This document shows, in pieces, positions 54,703-63,908 of a DNA stretch of 64,000 nucleotides. The notes under the pieces were generated by a model. That model did no database searches. It was not told the DNA's origin and was given only the letters and a program-made list of their open reading frames with translations. The translations under genes and the position numbers were made by a program. Where the stretch lies: the NCBI GenBank assembly GCA_022803075.1, contig JAFFTF010000004.1, positions 1 to 64,000 on the forward strand, read 5' to 3'. The DNA comes from Micrococcales bacterium 31B. GTDB taxonomy: Bacteria > Actinomycetota > Actinomycetes > Actinomycetales > Dermabacteraceae. Within the stretch, counting starts at the first letter, position 1. Each line of letters begins with the position of its first letter.

Positions 54703-56934
54703 ATGCCGTCACTGCTCAGCGTCGCACTCTACTGCGGCCTGAGTATCGTCGCCTTCGAAGCCGCGGGCTACCTCATATTGCGCTCCTGGGGCGCCCGCAT
54801 CGGCACCGCCCTACTCATGGCTCCCGCCGCAGTGCTCGCCCTCGTGGCAACCGCCGGCCTCGCCCAAACTCAAATCACCGTGACCTTCGGGCTGTGGTAC
54901 CTCGGCACCCTGTGGGCCTTCTCGTGCTTACTCGGCCTCGTCGTGCGGTTTCTCCTCGTGCACCGCGTGCGCGAAGTCAATGTGCCACCGCCGGCCGCCT
55001 CCAAACGCACCCGCCTGCGGGCCCTCGCGGGAATCTCCGCCCTCGACACGAAGCGCGACCTCGATCGCGACCTGTTTGGCGAGCACAACCCACCCGGGCA
55101 GCGAGGGCCGGACGCGACGGGGGGCCCGACCCGCAGCGGCCTCCCTGCCAGCGCCACCAGCGGGGGCGTCCCCGAGGTGCCCCGCAACCATTCCTTCGTG
55201 CGCGTCGGCGTGCCCCTGGGCCTCCTCGTGAGCGCCGCGCTCGCCTTCGTGACCTTCACGGGCGCCCTGCGCGGCGACTGGGGCGTGGCCTCCCAAACCT
55301 GGGATGCCATGACTCACCTCAACGCGATTCGCCGCATCGTCGAGACCGGCAACGCGAGCCCGTGGAACCTGCTCAGCTACCCGCAGATTGAGGTGCTTCG
55401 GCCGGCTTTTTACCCCGCCGTGTTTCACCAGTTCGCCGCCACAGTCATTGCGCTGACCGGCTGTTCCGTGCTCGTCGGCGGTAACCTCGCCGCGTTTTTG
55501 CTCGCGGGCTGGGTGTTCCCTGCGGGCTGCGTTGTGCTGGTTCGCGTGTGCCTGCCGCGGCTCCCGCTCGCGCAGGTCTCTGCCGCGCTGCTGGCTACGT
55601 CGATGTGGTCGTTCCCGTGGGCTCCGCTCGGCTGGGGAGTGCTGTGGCCCACCGCCACCTCGCTCGCCGTCGTTCCCTTCGCCCTCGCCGCGGGCATCTC
55701 GACGCTCAACCTCTTCTCGCGGCGCGCCCTCCTCGACCGCGTGGGTTTCGCGACGCTGTTCGTGGGCTTCACCCTCACCTCGGTGCTGGCCCACCCCCAG
55801 GGCGCCCTCCAACTCGTGGCGATCACCGGATTCTGCCTCCTGGGCTACCTCGTGTCACGGGCGGTTACGGCCGCGCGGTTCGGGCTGCACGCGGCCTGGC
55901 CCCACCTCGCCCTAGCGATCGCGTACATCGCGCTGGCGTGCTGGTCGGTGCCCGCGATCTTCGTTCGCCTCGTGCAAGCCTCCGACGACAAGGTCGCCGC
56001 CGTGTATTGGCCGATTCGTCAGTCCATGCTCGACGAAGCGCTCGCCTACACCATTCAGGCCCCCAACCAGAGCGTCGCGGCGCCCTTTCTGGCGCTGTTG
56101 CTCGCCGCGGGGGGCATCTACGCCCTCGTCCGGCACCGACACGCCTGGCTGGTGCTCACCTTCGTCGCCTTCGCGCTACTCGACATCTTCGCCGCGAGCA
56201 CCCACGACGACACCTTCTTGACCCTCTCCCGGCTTTGGTACAACGACCGTTACCGCATCACGGGCGCCACTTCGATCGTCGGCATACCCCTCGCTGCCCT
56301 TGGCGTCCACGTGCTCACCCAGGGTGCCCTCGCTCTGTACCGGCGCTGGAAGCACCGCGGCCAGTACGCACATGCGGCCCCCGCCAACCCCCTGACCGCA
56401 CGGACGCGGGTCGCCGCCACCGCCGGCGTCCTCGCCCTCACCGCCGCGGCCACCCTCGGATTCAATGCCTACGGTCACGCGCAATATCTCGCGGGGTATT
56501 ACGGTGCGGTCGAGGACGCCCCCGTGGGTTCGCTGCTCAGCGTCGACGAGCAGGCGTTCCTCGACACGCTGCCGCACTACGTGAAGCCCGACGAGGTGGT
56601 CGTGAACCTCCCCGGGGACGGCTCCGGCCTGATGTACGCCGTGAGCGGGGTGCAACCCCTGTATCCCTTCACCAACACCATCGGCGCCACCGAGAACGCC
56701 GACGTGATGTCGCGTTATCTGACCGAGCCCGGGCAGCTGCCCCGCCTGTGCGCGAACCTCGACCTCATCAACGCGCGCTGGTTACTGAACTCGGACCGCT
56801 TGTTCCAGGCCGAGGCCGTGACTCCCCGGGAGGTGCCCGGACTGCGGGTGCGTGAGGGTGACCCCAACTTCACCCTCGTCGCCGCGGGCGGCGGTATGCG
56901 GCTCTACCGCATCACCGGCTGCGATAGCCGCTAG
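54703..56934 (+). CDS. Large membrane protein, DUF6541-like (paralogue 2)
   Basis: 743 aa, about 13 membrane helices. A cytoplasmic loop at ~85-165 is rich in Pro/Arg and not found in the paralogue at 50434. The C-terminal domain contains KPDEVVVNLPGDGSGLMYAVSG, EPGQLPRLCANLDLINARWLL and GGMRLYRITGC, block for block like the paralogue. GC here matches the chromosome, unlike the first copy. AGGA site before the ATG. The genomic place next to cell-wall genes suggests envelope glycan work; the function is not established. Confidence 0.82.
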   Translation: MPSLLSVALYCGLSIVAFEAAGYLILRSWGARIGTALLMAPAAVLALVATAGLAQTQITVTFGLWYLGTLWAFSCLLGLVVRFLLVHRVREVNVPPPAASKRTRLRALAGISALDTKRDLDRDLFGEHNPPGQRGPDATGGPTRSGLPASATSGGVPEVPRNHSFVRVGVPLGLLVSAALAFVTFTGALRGDWGVASQTWDAMTHLNAIRRIVETGNASPWNLLSYPQIEVLRPAFYPAVFHQFAATVIALTGCSVLVGGNLAAFLLAGWVFPAGCVVLVRVCLPRLPLAQVSAALLATSMWSFPWAPLGWGVLWPTATSLAVVPFALAAGISTLNLFSRRALLDRVGFATLFVGFTLTSVLAHPQGALQLVAITGFCLLGYLVSRAVTAARFGLHAAWPHLALAIAYIALACWSVPAIFVRLVQASDDKVAAVYWPIRQSMLDEALAYTIQAPNQSVAAPFLALLLAAGGIYALVRHRHAWLVLTFVAFALLDIFAASTHDDTFLTLSRLWYNDRYRITGATSIVGIPLAALGVHVLTQGALALYRRWKHRGQYAHAAPANPLTARTRVAATAGVLALTAAATLGFNAYGHAQYLAGYYGAVEDAPVGSLLSVDEQAFLDTLPHYVKPDEVVVNLPGDGSGLMYAVSGVQPLYPFTNTIGATENADVMSRYLTEPGQLPRLCANLDLINARWLLNSDRLFQAEAVTPREVPGLRVREGDPNFTLVAAGGGMRLYRITGCDSR

Positions 56935-57073
56935 AGGCCCGACATAAGGCAAGGTCACAGGGTTGGATGCCCGCAAAGTGTGATCGCTCCGTTACGCTAA
57001 TGAGGCCGCTCCGGCAATTTTGCACGCGCCCTCGCGGCGTCGGCTGACATATCACGCAACCGAGAGGACACCC

Positions 57074-59143
57074 GTGGCCAACGCGCGCCAAGACAGCGGG
57101 CTTCGGCTCGATATTCAGGGCCTCCGCGCGATCGCGGTGCTCGCTGTCGTTCTGTTCCACGCACACGCCACGTGGCTACCGGGCGGTTTCGTCGGCGTCG
57201 ACATGTTCTTCGTCATCTCGGGCTTTCTCATCACTGGGCTCCTGCGTCGCGAACTCACGAGCGGCCGCCCCCGCGTGCTGCGCGGCTTCTTCGTCAAGCG
57301 CCTGCGCCGACTGTTCCCCGCCGCGGCCGTCGTCATCACCGCCACCCTCATCGCGGCATACATCGTCACCCCGGTGACGCGCTTTCGCGAGTTCGGCCTC
57401 GACGCCATCTCGAGCCTCGTTTACCTCTCGAACGTTCGCTTCAGCCTCTCGAACACGGGCTACTTCGCGAACGACATCCCGACCCCGTTCCTCCACCTGT
57501 GGTCGCTCAGCGTCGAAGAGCAGTTCTACATTGCCCTCGCGCTGCTCATGGTCGCCCTGAGGCGCGTCAGCACACGCGTCGTGTTCTGGGTGCTGCTCGG
57601 CCTGCTCATGGCCTCATTCGCGGCGAGCATCGTGCTGTCAGCCCTGCAGGCCGACTTCGCGTACTACCACCTGCCCACGCGCGGCTGGCAGTTTCTCGTC
57701 GGCTCGGTGCTCAGCCTCAGCCTGCCGTTTTGGCAGCGCGCCGGCGCTGCGCCCCTCGCCGCACTGCGCATCCTCGGCCTCATACTCATTACCGTCTCGC
57801 TGATCCTCATCAACGAAACCATGCCGTTCCCCGGCTGGGTCGCCGCGATTCCCACCCTGGGCGCAGCCCTCGTGATTGCCGCTGGGTCGGGCCCCCGCGG
57901 GCGTCCGGCCCCCGACTGGGCTCGCTACGACTTGCCCCGCCGCGTGCTCGAGAGCCGGCCGGTCACCTACGTCGGCGACATGTCGTACTCGCTCTACCTG
58001 TGGCACTGGCCGCTCGTGATTCTGCCCCTGGTCGCCACGGGAGAGCCGCTGCCTGTGCGCTGGATTCTCGTGGCCGTGGCCGCGTCGTTTGTGCTCGGTG
58101 CGCTCACGTATCACTTTGTTGAGCGGCCGATACGCATTCACAAGGGGGCGACTTTCAGCGTTCCCCGCAACCTCGTCCTCACCACCGGCACGGCGCTGCT
58201 GATCTGCTCGGTCGCCTACAGTTTCATGTACTCGACCGAGCGCACCCTCACGAGACTCACGACGCTCACGCTCGGCCCGACGACGGCGGCACCCGTTAAC
58301 CCCGGGGGAACCCTCGACACGCCCGTGGGAAACTACGCGATTGCCCCCGCCGCCACACTCTCGCCGCTCTTGACCAATGCGGGCGTCGTCACCGACCCGC
58401 TGCAGGTCGACTGCATGAATCAGTTTGCCGACGCGACCGTGCGGGTGTGCTCCTGGGCGCCCGCGGGCGGCGGCAGCAAGCGGATCCTGCTGTTTGGGGA
58501 TTCGCAGATCAACATGCTGTGGCCCATGTTTCGCAAGGTTGCTGAGGAGCGCGGCTACGAGCTCGACATGATCGTGAAGGCGGGCTGCCCGCCCTCGGAC
58601 ATCGAGCCCTTTAAGGTTCCCGGCCTGGAACAGACCTGCCCCGTGTGGCTGAGCGCGGCCCTCGCCAAGGTGACCGAACTGCAGCCCGACCTGATCGTCT
58701 ACGGCGGCCATTCTCAGGACCTGCAAAACACCATTGGACTCTCGGCGGCCGAGTTCAACCAGAAGTGGGCGGCGGATTTCGCCTCGTTCACCCAAAAGCT
58801 GCCGGCAGCATCGCAGAAGCTCTTTGTCACCGACCGCCCCATCTGGCGCTTCGACCCCATCGAGTGCATCTCGCGCAATCTAGAAAACCCTGCGGAATGC
58901 GACACGCCGCTGGCCGAGATGATCGACCCCCAGCGCATTCAACTCGAAGAAGCGGCGCTCGCACCCCTCGGCGTCTCGTTTTTGAACCTGCGCGACGGCA
59001 TCTGCCCCGAGGGAACCTGTCACGCTGTGTACCAGAACTACATCACCTACTCCGATGGCATCCACCTCACCGCCGCCTTCTCGGAGGCGCTGGCACCCTA
59101 TGCGTGGGTGCCGGTGAGCGAAGCCCTCGGGGAGGCACCGTAG
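57074..59143 (+). CDS. OafA/YrhL-type acyltransferase with SGNH domain
   Basis: 689 aa. The N-terminal acyltransferase-3 membrane domain (~10-390) begins RLDIQGLRAIAVLAVVLFHAH (catalytic-type His), with FVISGFLITGLL and WSLSVEEQFY. The extracytoplasmic SGNH hydrolase-like domain (~440-689) has Ser477 in FGDSQ and an Asp661-x2-His664 pair in DGIH. It likely O-acetylates peptidoglycan or an exported polysaccharide. GTG start with GAGAGGA; upstream Met codons lack a site. It could modify the polymer of the island. Confidence 0.92.
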   Translation: MANARQDSGLRLDIQGLRAIAVLAVVLFHAHATWLPGGFVGVDMFFVISGFLITGLLRRELTSGRPRVLRGFFVKRLRRLFPAAAVVITATLIAAYIVTPVTRFREFGLDAISSLVYLSNVRFSLSNTGYFANDIPTPFLHLWSLSVEEQFYIALALLMVALRRVSTRVVFWVLLGLLMASFAASIVLSALQADFAYYHLPTRGWQFLVGSVLSLSLPFWQRAGAAPLAALRILGLILITVSLILINETMPFPGWVAAIPTLGAALVIAAGSGPRGRPAPDWARYDLPRRVLESRPVTYVGDMSYSLYLWHWPLVILPLVATGEPLPVRWILVAVAASFVLGALTYHFVERPIRIHKGATFSVPRNLVLTTGTALLICSVAYSFMYSTERTLTRLTTLTLGPTTAAPVNPGGTLDTPVGNYAIAPAATLSPLLTNAGVVTDPLQVDCMNQFADATVRVCSWAPAGGGSKRILLFGDSQINMLWPMFRKVAEERGYELDMIVKAGCPPSDIEPFKVPGLEQTCPVWLSAALAKVTELQPDLIVYGGHSQDLQNTIGLSAAEFNQKWAADFASFTQKLPAASQKLFVTDRPIWRFDPIECISRNLENPAECDTPLAEMIDPQRIQLEEAALAPLGVSFLNLRDGICPEGTCHAVYQNYITYSDGIHLTAAFSEALAPYAWVPVSEALGEAP

Positions 59144-59343
59144 TCGGCGTTCGCGGGTCATCCTGCCGGACGCTCCGGCCCTCCCTGCCCGGGCCGCACC
59201 CCTTGGCTCGGCCGTTCCACCTCTTGGAGACGCGTCACACTCTGTTGATGATTCTGTGAAGAGTCAGCGCCCTTGGCGTGCAAAAACACCAGTTCACTCA
59301 GTTCCGGCGCGAAACTACGATCACAGTGTGGTTACGTAGTGTT

Positions 59344-61707
59344 ATGCCTACTGCATCTCGATCTCCGCAGACGTCGAAAGCCGGCAAGCGCAGGTTGATC
59401 AATTACCCCCGCCGCAACAAGCGTGGATTCTGGCGCTGGGTGCCCAGCTTCTGGCTCGTGATGGGGCTCTTTTTCACGGGCGGACTCGCGGTGGCGGCCG
59501 CCCTCGTGGTCGCCTACTTCGTCATCGAAGTGCCCGAACCCACGGACGTTGCCGTGGCACAGGCCTCGACGGTCTACTACTCAGACGGCGTGACCCCCAT
59601 CGGCCGGTTCTCGGAGATCAACCGCGAAGTGATCGAGGCCTCGACCATACCCACGTCGATGAAGCAAGCCATCGTGGCATCCGAAGACAGCACCTTCTAC
59701 ACCAACAACGGTGTTGACCTACGTGGCATTGGCCGTGCCGTGGTAAACAATGTGCAGGGTAACGCTCAGCAGGGTGCTTCGACAATCACCATGCAGTACA
59801 TCGAAAATTACTATCTCGGAACCAACAAGTCCTACGTCGGCAAGATTCAAGAGGCGTTGCTCGCCTTCAAAATCGAACAGCAGGCCGACAAGGACACCAT
59901 CCTGTCGAGTTACCTGAACACCATCTACTTTGGCCGCGGCGCCTATGGCATTCAGGAGGCCGCGAAGCGGTATTTCGGCAAGAGCGCCGCCGACCTCACC
60001 GTCAGCGAAAGCGCCATGCTGGCCGGAATCGTGCCCGCCCCCAGCGCCTACGACCCCGCCGTCAGCCCCGAAACCGCGACCCTGCGTTGGAACCGCGTGC
60101 TCGATCGGATGGTCGCCCTCAACATGATCTCCTCCGCCGACCGGGCCCAGCAGGTGTTCCCGACCGTCATTGACTTTGAGCCCGAGCAAACCTACCTGGG
60201 CACCAACGGCTACCTCATGAACCTCGTCCACCAAGAGTTGCAGCAGGTCGTGGGCCTTAGCGAGGACCGCATCTCCCGCGGCGGACTGCGCATTATCACC
60301 ACGTTCGACAAGACCACCCAAGACGCCGCCGTGCAGTCGGTGAACGACCTCGGCGAACGCCCCGCGGGCAACCACGTGGGCATCACCTCGATCAACCCCA
60401 CCAACGGTGCCGTGCTCGCCCTCTATGGCGGAGCGGACTACCTGCAGGTGCAGCACAACGACGCCACGCAGGCCATCCTGCAGGCTGGTTCCACCTTCAA
60501 GGCCTTCACGCTCGCGGCGGCCCTCGAAAACGGCTCGACCCTCGCGACGCGCCTGCCCGGCAACTCCGGCGCCCGCGTGGAGGGATGGGTCGGCCCCGAT
60601 GGCAGCAATCGAGTGGCCAACGACAGCGGCGAAAGCCTAGGCGAGACCGTGAGCCTCCTCGCCGCCACCGAACACTCCTTGAACTCGGCTTTCGCAGAGC
60701 TGAATGCGCAGATCGGTGCCGACAAGACGCGCGAGGCAGCGGTGCGCGCGGGGATACCCGCGGACACCAACGGTCTCAATGACACCCTCTCCAACGTGCT
60801 CGGCACCGCCTCACCCCACGTCATCGACGTGGCCAGCGCGTACGCGACGTTCGCGGCCGAGGGCATGCGCTACCAGCCCTACATGGTGCAATCGGTCGTC
60901 GACCCCGCGGGCGAAGTCTTCACGGCCGCCCCGGCCGGCACGCAGGCCTTCAGCGCCAACGTCGCGAACACCGTCAACGAGGCCCTGAAGGGAGTCGTCG
61001 AGAACGGCACGGGCACGCGCGCCGCGGCGCTCGGCCGCCCCGCTGCGGGCAAGACCGGCACGAGCGACGAATCCTCCATCTGGTTCGTCGGCTACACGCC
61101 GCAAATCGCGACCGCCGTCGCCATGTTCCAAACCAACGAGGTCGGCAACCCCATGCGCCTCGAACCCTTTGGCGAATACACCTCGATGTACGGCAATACC
61201 TACCCCCTCGACCTGTGGCTCGCGGTGCAGGGTGCCTATCTCGAGGGCAAGCCCATCGCCCAGTTCACCGAGCCGCCTAGTAGCCTCGTCAACCCCGCGC
61301 CCGCGCCGAGGCGCACCGCAGAGTCGACACCCGAACCCAGCGACGAACCGAGCGACACGCCCAGCGAGGCGACGACGGAACCCAGCGACGCGGGCGTCCC
61401 CGATACCCCCGGGCCGGACGCAACCGACTCGACCAACCCGACCGACGCGACCGATACGAGTACCGAACCGGGCGCCGCGACGACCGACGGCCCCGACGCG
61501 CAGCCCTCGGGCGGTTCCGAACCGTCAACCAACCAGCCCGGCGGCTCGGACGGCGCACCAAACCCCCAGCCCACCACGGGTGACAATGCGGGTGGCGGAA
61601 ACCCCGGCGGCGGCACCGATCCGCAACCCGGAACCGGTGATGTGTCGGGCGTGGCGCCCCCTGCGGACGTTGCGGTGCCCGAAGTACCCGTAGCCCCGCG
61701 AGAGTAG
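59344..61707 (+). CDS. Class A penicillin-binding protein (bifunctional)
   Basis: 787 aa. A basic N-terminus, one TM (~38-60), a glycosyltransferase 51 domain with Glu114 (VASEDSTFYTNNG), QGASTITMQYIENYY and FGRGAYGIQEAA. The transpeptidase domain has all three motifs: Ser383-Thr-Phe-Lys386, Ser445-Leu-Asn447 and Lys570-Thr-Gly-Thr. A disordered Pro/Thr/Ser/Asp-rich tail of ~110 residues follows. It polymerises and cross-links peptidoglycan at the outer membrane face. The ATG at 59344 is preferred, though an in-frame GTG five codons earlier is possible. Confidence 0.93.
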   Translation: MPTASRSPQTSKAGKRRLINYPRRNKRGFWRWVPSFWLVMGLFFTGGLAVAAALVVAYFVIEVPEPTDVAVAQASTVYYSDGVTPIGRFSEINREVIEASTIPTSMKQAIVASEDSTFYTNNGVDLRGIGRAVVNNVQGNAQQGASTITMQYIENYYLGTNKSYVGKIQEALLAFKIEQQADKDTILSSYLNTIYFGRGAYGIQEAAKRYFGKSAADLTVSESAMLAGIVPAPSAYDPAVSPETATLRWNRVLDRMVALNMISSADRAQQVFPTVIDFEPEQTYLGTNGYLMNLVHQELQQVVGLSEDRISRGGLRIITTFDKTTQDAAVQSVNDLGERPAGNHVGITSINPTNGAVLALYGGADYLQVQHNDATQAILQAGSTFKAFTLAAALENGSTLATRLPGNSGARVEGWVGPDGSNRVANDSGESLGETVSLLAATEHSLNSAFAELNAQIGADKTREAAVRAGIPADTNGLNDTLSNVLGTASPHVIDVASAYATFAAEGMRYQPYMVQSVVDPAGEVFTAAPAGTQAFSANVANTVNEALKGVVENGTGTRAAALGRPAAGKTGTSDESSIWFVGYTPQIATAVAMFQTNEVGNPMRLEPFGEYTSMYGNTYPLDLWLAVQGAYLEGKPIAQFTEPPSSLVNPAPAPRRTAESTPEPSDEPSDTPSEATTEPSDAGVPDTPGPDATDSTNPTDATDTSTEPGAATTDGPDAQPSGGSEPSTNQPGGSDGAPNPQPTTGDNAGGGNPGGGTDPQPGTGDVSGVAPPADVAVPEVPVAPRE

Positions 61708-61736
61708 TGCGCCCCAGGTCAGTCGCCAGATTCGGC

Positions 61737-61764
61737 TTGCGTCTTCGCGAGCGGCCGGTAGAGT
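61737..61764 (+). promoter_or_regulatory. Promoter for the second PBP gene
   Basis: TTGCGT (61737-61742) and TAGAGT (61759-61764) with a 16-base spacer, about 140 bases before the second PBP gene. Confidence 0.4.
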
Positions 61765-61904
61765 GCTTCTGCACGGGGAACCTGACGTGGCGGCGTCTAA
61801 ACGCTATGCCAGCCTCCCCGCACGCACGATTCTTTCCATGACGCGGCGAGGGATTGCGGGCTTGTTCCGCCGCCCGCGTCGCACCCTAACAGACGCTGAC
61901 ATCC

Positions 61905-63860
61905 ATGGCTGCACCACCACTGGGGGCCCCAAAACGGCGCCGCTTGATCGACTATCCTCGCCGCGGCAAGCGCGGCGTGCGCCGCTGGCTACCCAGTTTC
62001 AGGCTTCTGCTGGGCCTCGCGTTCGGCGCCGCCCTGGTCGTTGTGGCAATCCTCGTGCTCGCCTATGCCCTGATTCCCGTGCCCCGCCCCAATGACTTCG
62101 CCATCTCCCAATCGACCACGGTGTACTACTCGGACGGTAAGACCGAAATCGGTCGCTTCTCTGAGGTTAATCGCGAGGTCATCGCGGCGGAGGAGATCCC
62201 CCTCGACATGAAGCAGGCCATCGTCGCCTCCGAAGACAGCGCGTTCTACTCCAATAGTGGTGTCGACCCCAAGGGCATCGCCCGCGCCCTCGTCAACAAT
62301 GCCCGCGGCAACGCACAGCAGGGCGCCTCCACCATCACGATGCAATACATCGAAAACTACTATCGCGGCACCGATAAGACGTACCTGGGCAAGGTCCGCG
62401 AGGCCCTGCTCGCGTACAAGATCGAACGGCAGTTCAACAAGGACACCATTCTCTCGAGTTACCTCAACACCATCTACTTTGGCCGCGGGGCGTACGGGAT
62501 CCAGCGGGCGGCACAGGCGTACTACGGCAAGGATGCCACGGAACTCACCGCGAGCGAATGTGCTCTGCTGGCCGGCATCGTGCCCGCCCCGAGCGCTTAC
62601 GACCCCGCGCTGAGCCCCGGCATCGCGCGCGAGCGCTGGGAGCGCGTGCTCGACCGCATGGTGCTCTCGGGCGGGCTGACCCCAGCCGAACGCGAGCAGC
62701 AGGTCATGCCGGAGACTATCTCGTACCGACTCGAACAGGCCTACCAGGGGCCCAACGGTTATCTCATGGCGATGGTGCACGATGAGCTGCGCACGACGGT
62801 GGGGATCAGCGAGGACGAAATCGAACGCGGTGGCCTGCGCGTCGTCACGACTTTGAACGCGGACGCCCAGGCGGCCACGTTCCGCGCCGTCAAGGGTTTG
62901 GTCGGCCGGCCCGAGGGCACGCAGGTGGGTGTCGCATCCGTGGATCCGACGAGTGGGGCCGTGCTCGCCGTCTATGGAGGCGACGATTATCTGAAGACAC
63001 CTAACAACAACGCCACCCAGGCCATCGTGCAGGGCGGCGCCCTCTTCAAGCCGTTCGCGTTGGCCGCCGCCGTGGAGTCCGGCACTCGGCTGGACCAGCC
63101 CCTGACCGATCTCGCGAGTGACGCGCCGCGCGATCCCTTGGCCGCGGGGGTGCAGCAGGTGCGTCGCATCGACCCGAACACGGGAGTCGCGACGGTGAGC
63201 GTGCTGGCCGCGACGGCCTTCGCGTTGGATTCTCCGTATACGCAGTTGAACGCCGAGGTGGGCGGGACTCGAACGCGAGCCGCGGCGCTGGCTGCGGGGA
63301 TCCCCACCGACACCTTCGGCCTCGACGACTCCGACCTGAACGTGCTCGGTACGGCCGCGCCCCGGCCCCTCGAAATCGCGACCGCGTACGCGACGTTCGC
63401 CTCGGGCGGGCAGCGCCACACTCCGTACATCGTGGCGAGCGTGACATCGCCCGGTGGTAAGCGTTATCTCGCGCAGCCGGTGGCCGACACGGTGTTTACC
63501 TCTGATGTCGCGAGTTCGGTGAACTACGCCCTCTCTGCGGCCGTGACGGACGGCGTGGCCCGGCCCGCCGCCGCGCTCGGGCGCCCCGCTGCGGCCATGA
63601 GTGCCACGAATGGCACCACGTCACTCTGGTTCGCCGGGTACACCCCGCAGATCTCCACCGCGGTCGCGATCTTTGCGACCGACGCCGAGGGGCGGCCGGC
63701 GGCCCTCAAACCCTTTGGCAGGTACGATACGCTCGCTGGCAGCGGACAACCCGCCGATGTGTGGCTCACGGTGCAGGCCGCCTACCTACGGGGAGAGCCG
63801 ACACAGGCGTTCGTGCGGCCTCCCGAACGCCTGATCAGCGGGGCGGCACCGGCGGCGTAA
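61905..63860 (+). CDS. Class A PBP homologue with inactivated transpeptidase domain
   Basis: 651 aa, aligned almost without gaps to the PBP just upstream. TM (~28-50) and the glycosyltransferase domain look intact: Glu110 in VASEDSAFYSNSG, QGASTITMQYIENYYRG and FGRGAYGIQRAA. In the transpeptidase domain the catalytic Ser is Ala379 (ALFK, Lys382 kept), Ser-x-Asn is Ala440-Leu-Asp442, and Lys-Thr-Gly-Thr is Met565-Ser-Ala-Thr. The frame is intact and the fold residues around these sites are conserved. It is therefore predicted to be a glycan polymerase whose penicillin-binding domain has become structural. No disordered tail like that of its neighbour. Confidence 0.9.
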   Translation: MAAPPLGAPKRRRLIDYPRRGKRGVRRWLPSFRLLLGLAFGAALVVVAILVLAYALIPVPRPNDFAISQSTTVYYSDGKTEIGRFSEVNREVIAAEEIPLDMKQAIVASEDSAFYSNSGVDPKGIARALVNNARGNAQQGASTITMQYIENYYRGTDKTYLGKVREALLAYKIERQFNKDTILSSYLNTIYFGRGAYGIQRAAQAYYGKDATELTASECALLAGIVPAPSAYDPALSPGIARERWERVLDRMVLSGGLTPAEREQQVMPETISYRLEQAYQGPNGYLMAMVHDELRTTVGISEDEIERGGLRVVTTLNADAQAATFRAVKGLVGRPEGTQVGVASVDPTSGAVLAVYGGDDYLKTPNNNATQAIVQGGALFKPFALAAAVESGTRLDQPLTDLASDAPRDPLAAGVQQVRRIDPNTGVATVSVLAATAFALDSPYTQLNAEVGGTRTRAAALAAGIPTDTFGLDDSDLNVLGTAAPRPLEIATAYATFASGGQRHTPYIVASVTSPGGKRYLAQPVADTVFTSDVASSVNYALSAAVTDGVARPAAALGRPAAAMSATNGTTSLWFAGYTPQISTAVAIFATDAEGRPAALKPFGRYDTLAGSGQPADVWLTVQAAYLRGEPTQAFVRPPERLISGAAPAA

Positions 63861-63867
63861 CCGGGGC

Positions 63868-63903
63868 CGCGCCGCCCGAACGAGACGCGCCGCCCGAACG
63901 AGA
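63868..63903. repeat. Tandem direct repeat, 2 x 18 bases
   Basis: CGCGCCGCCCGAACGAGA occurs twice in a row (63868-63885 and 63886-63903) without mismatch, between the second PBP gene and the gene at the window edge. Confidence 0.9.
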
Positions 63904-63908
63904 GTGAC

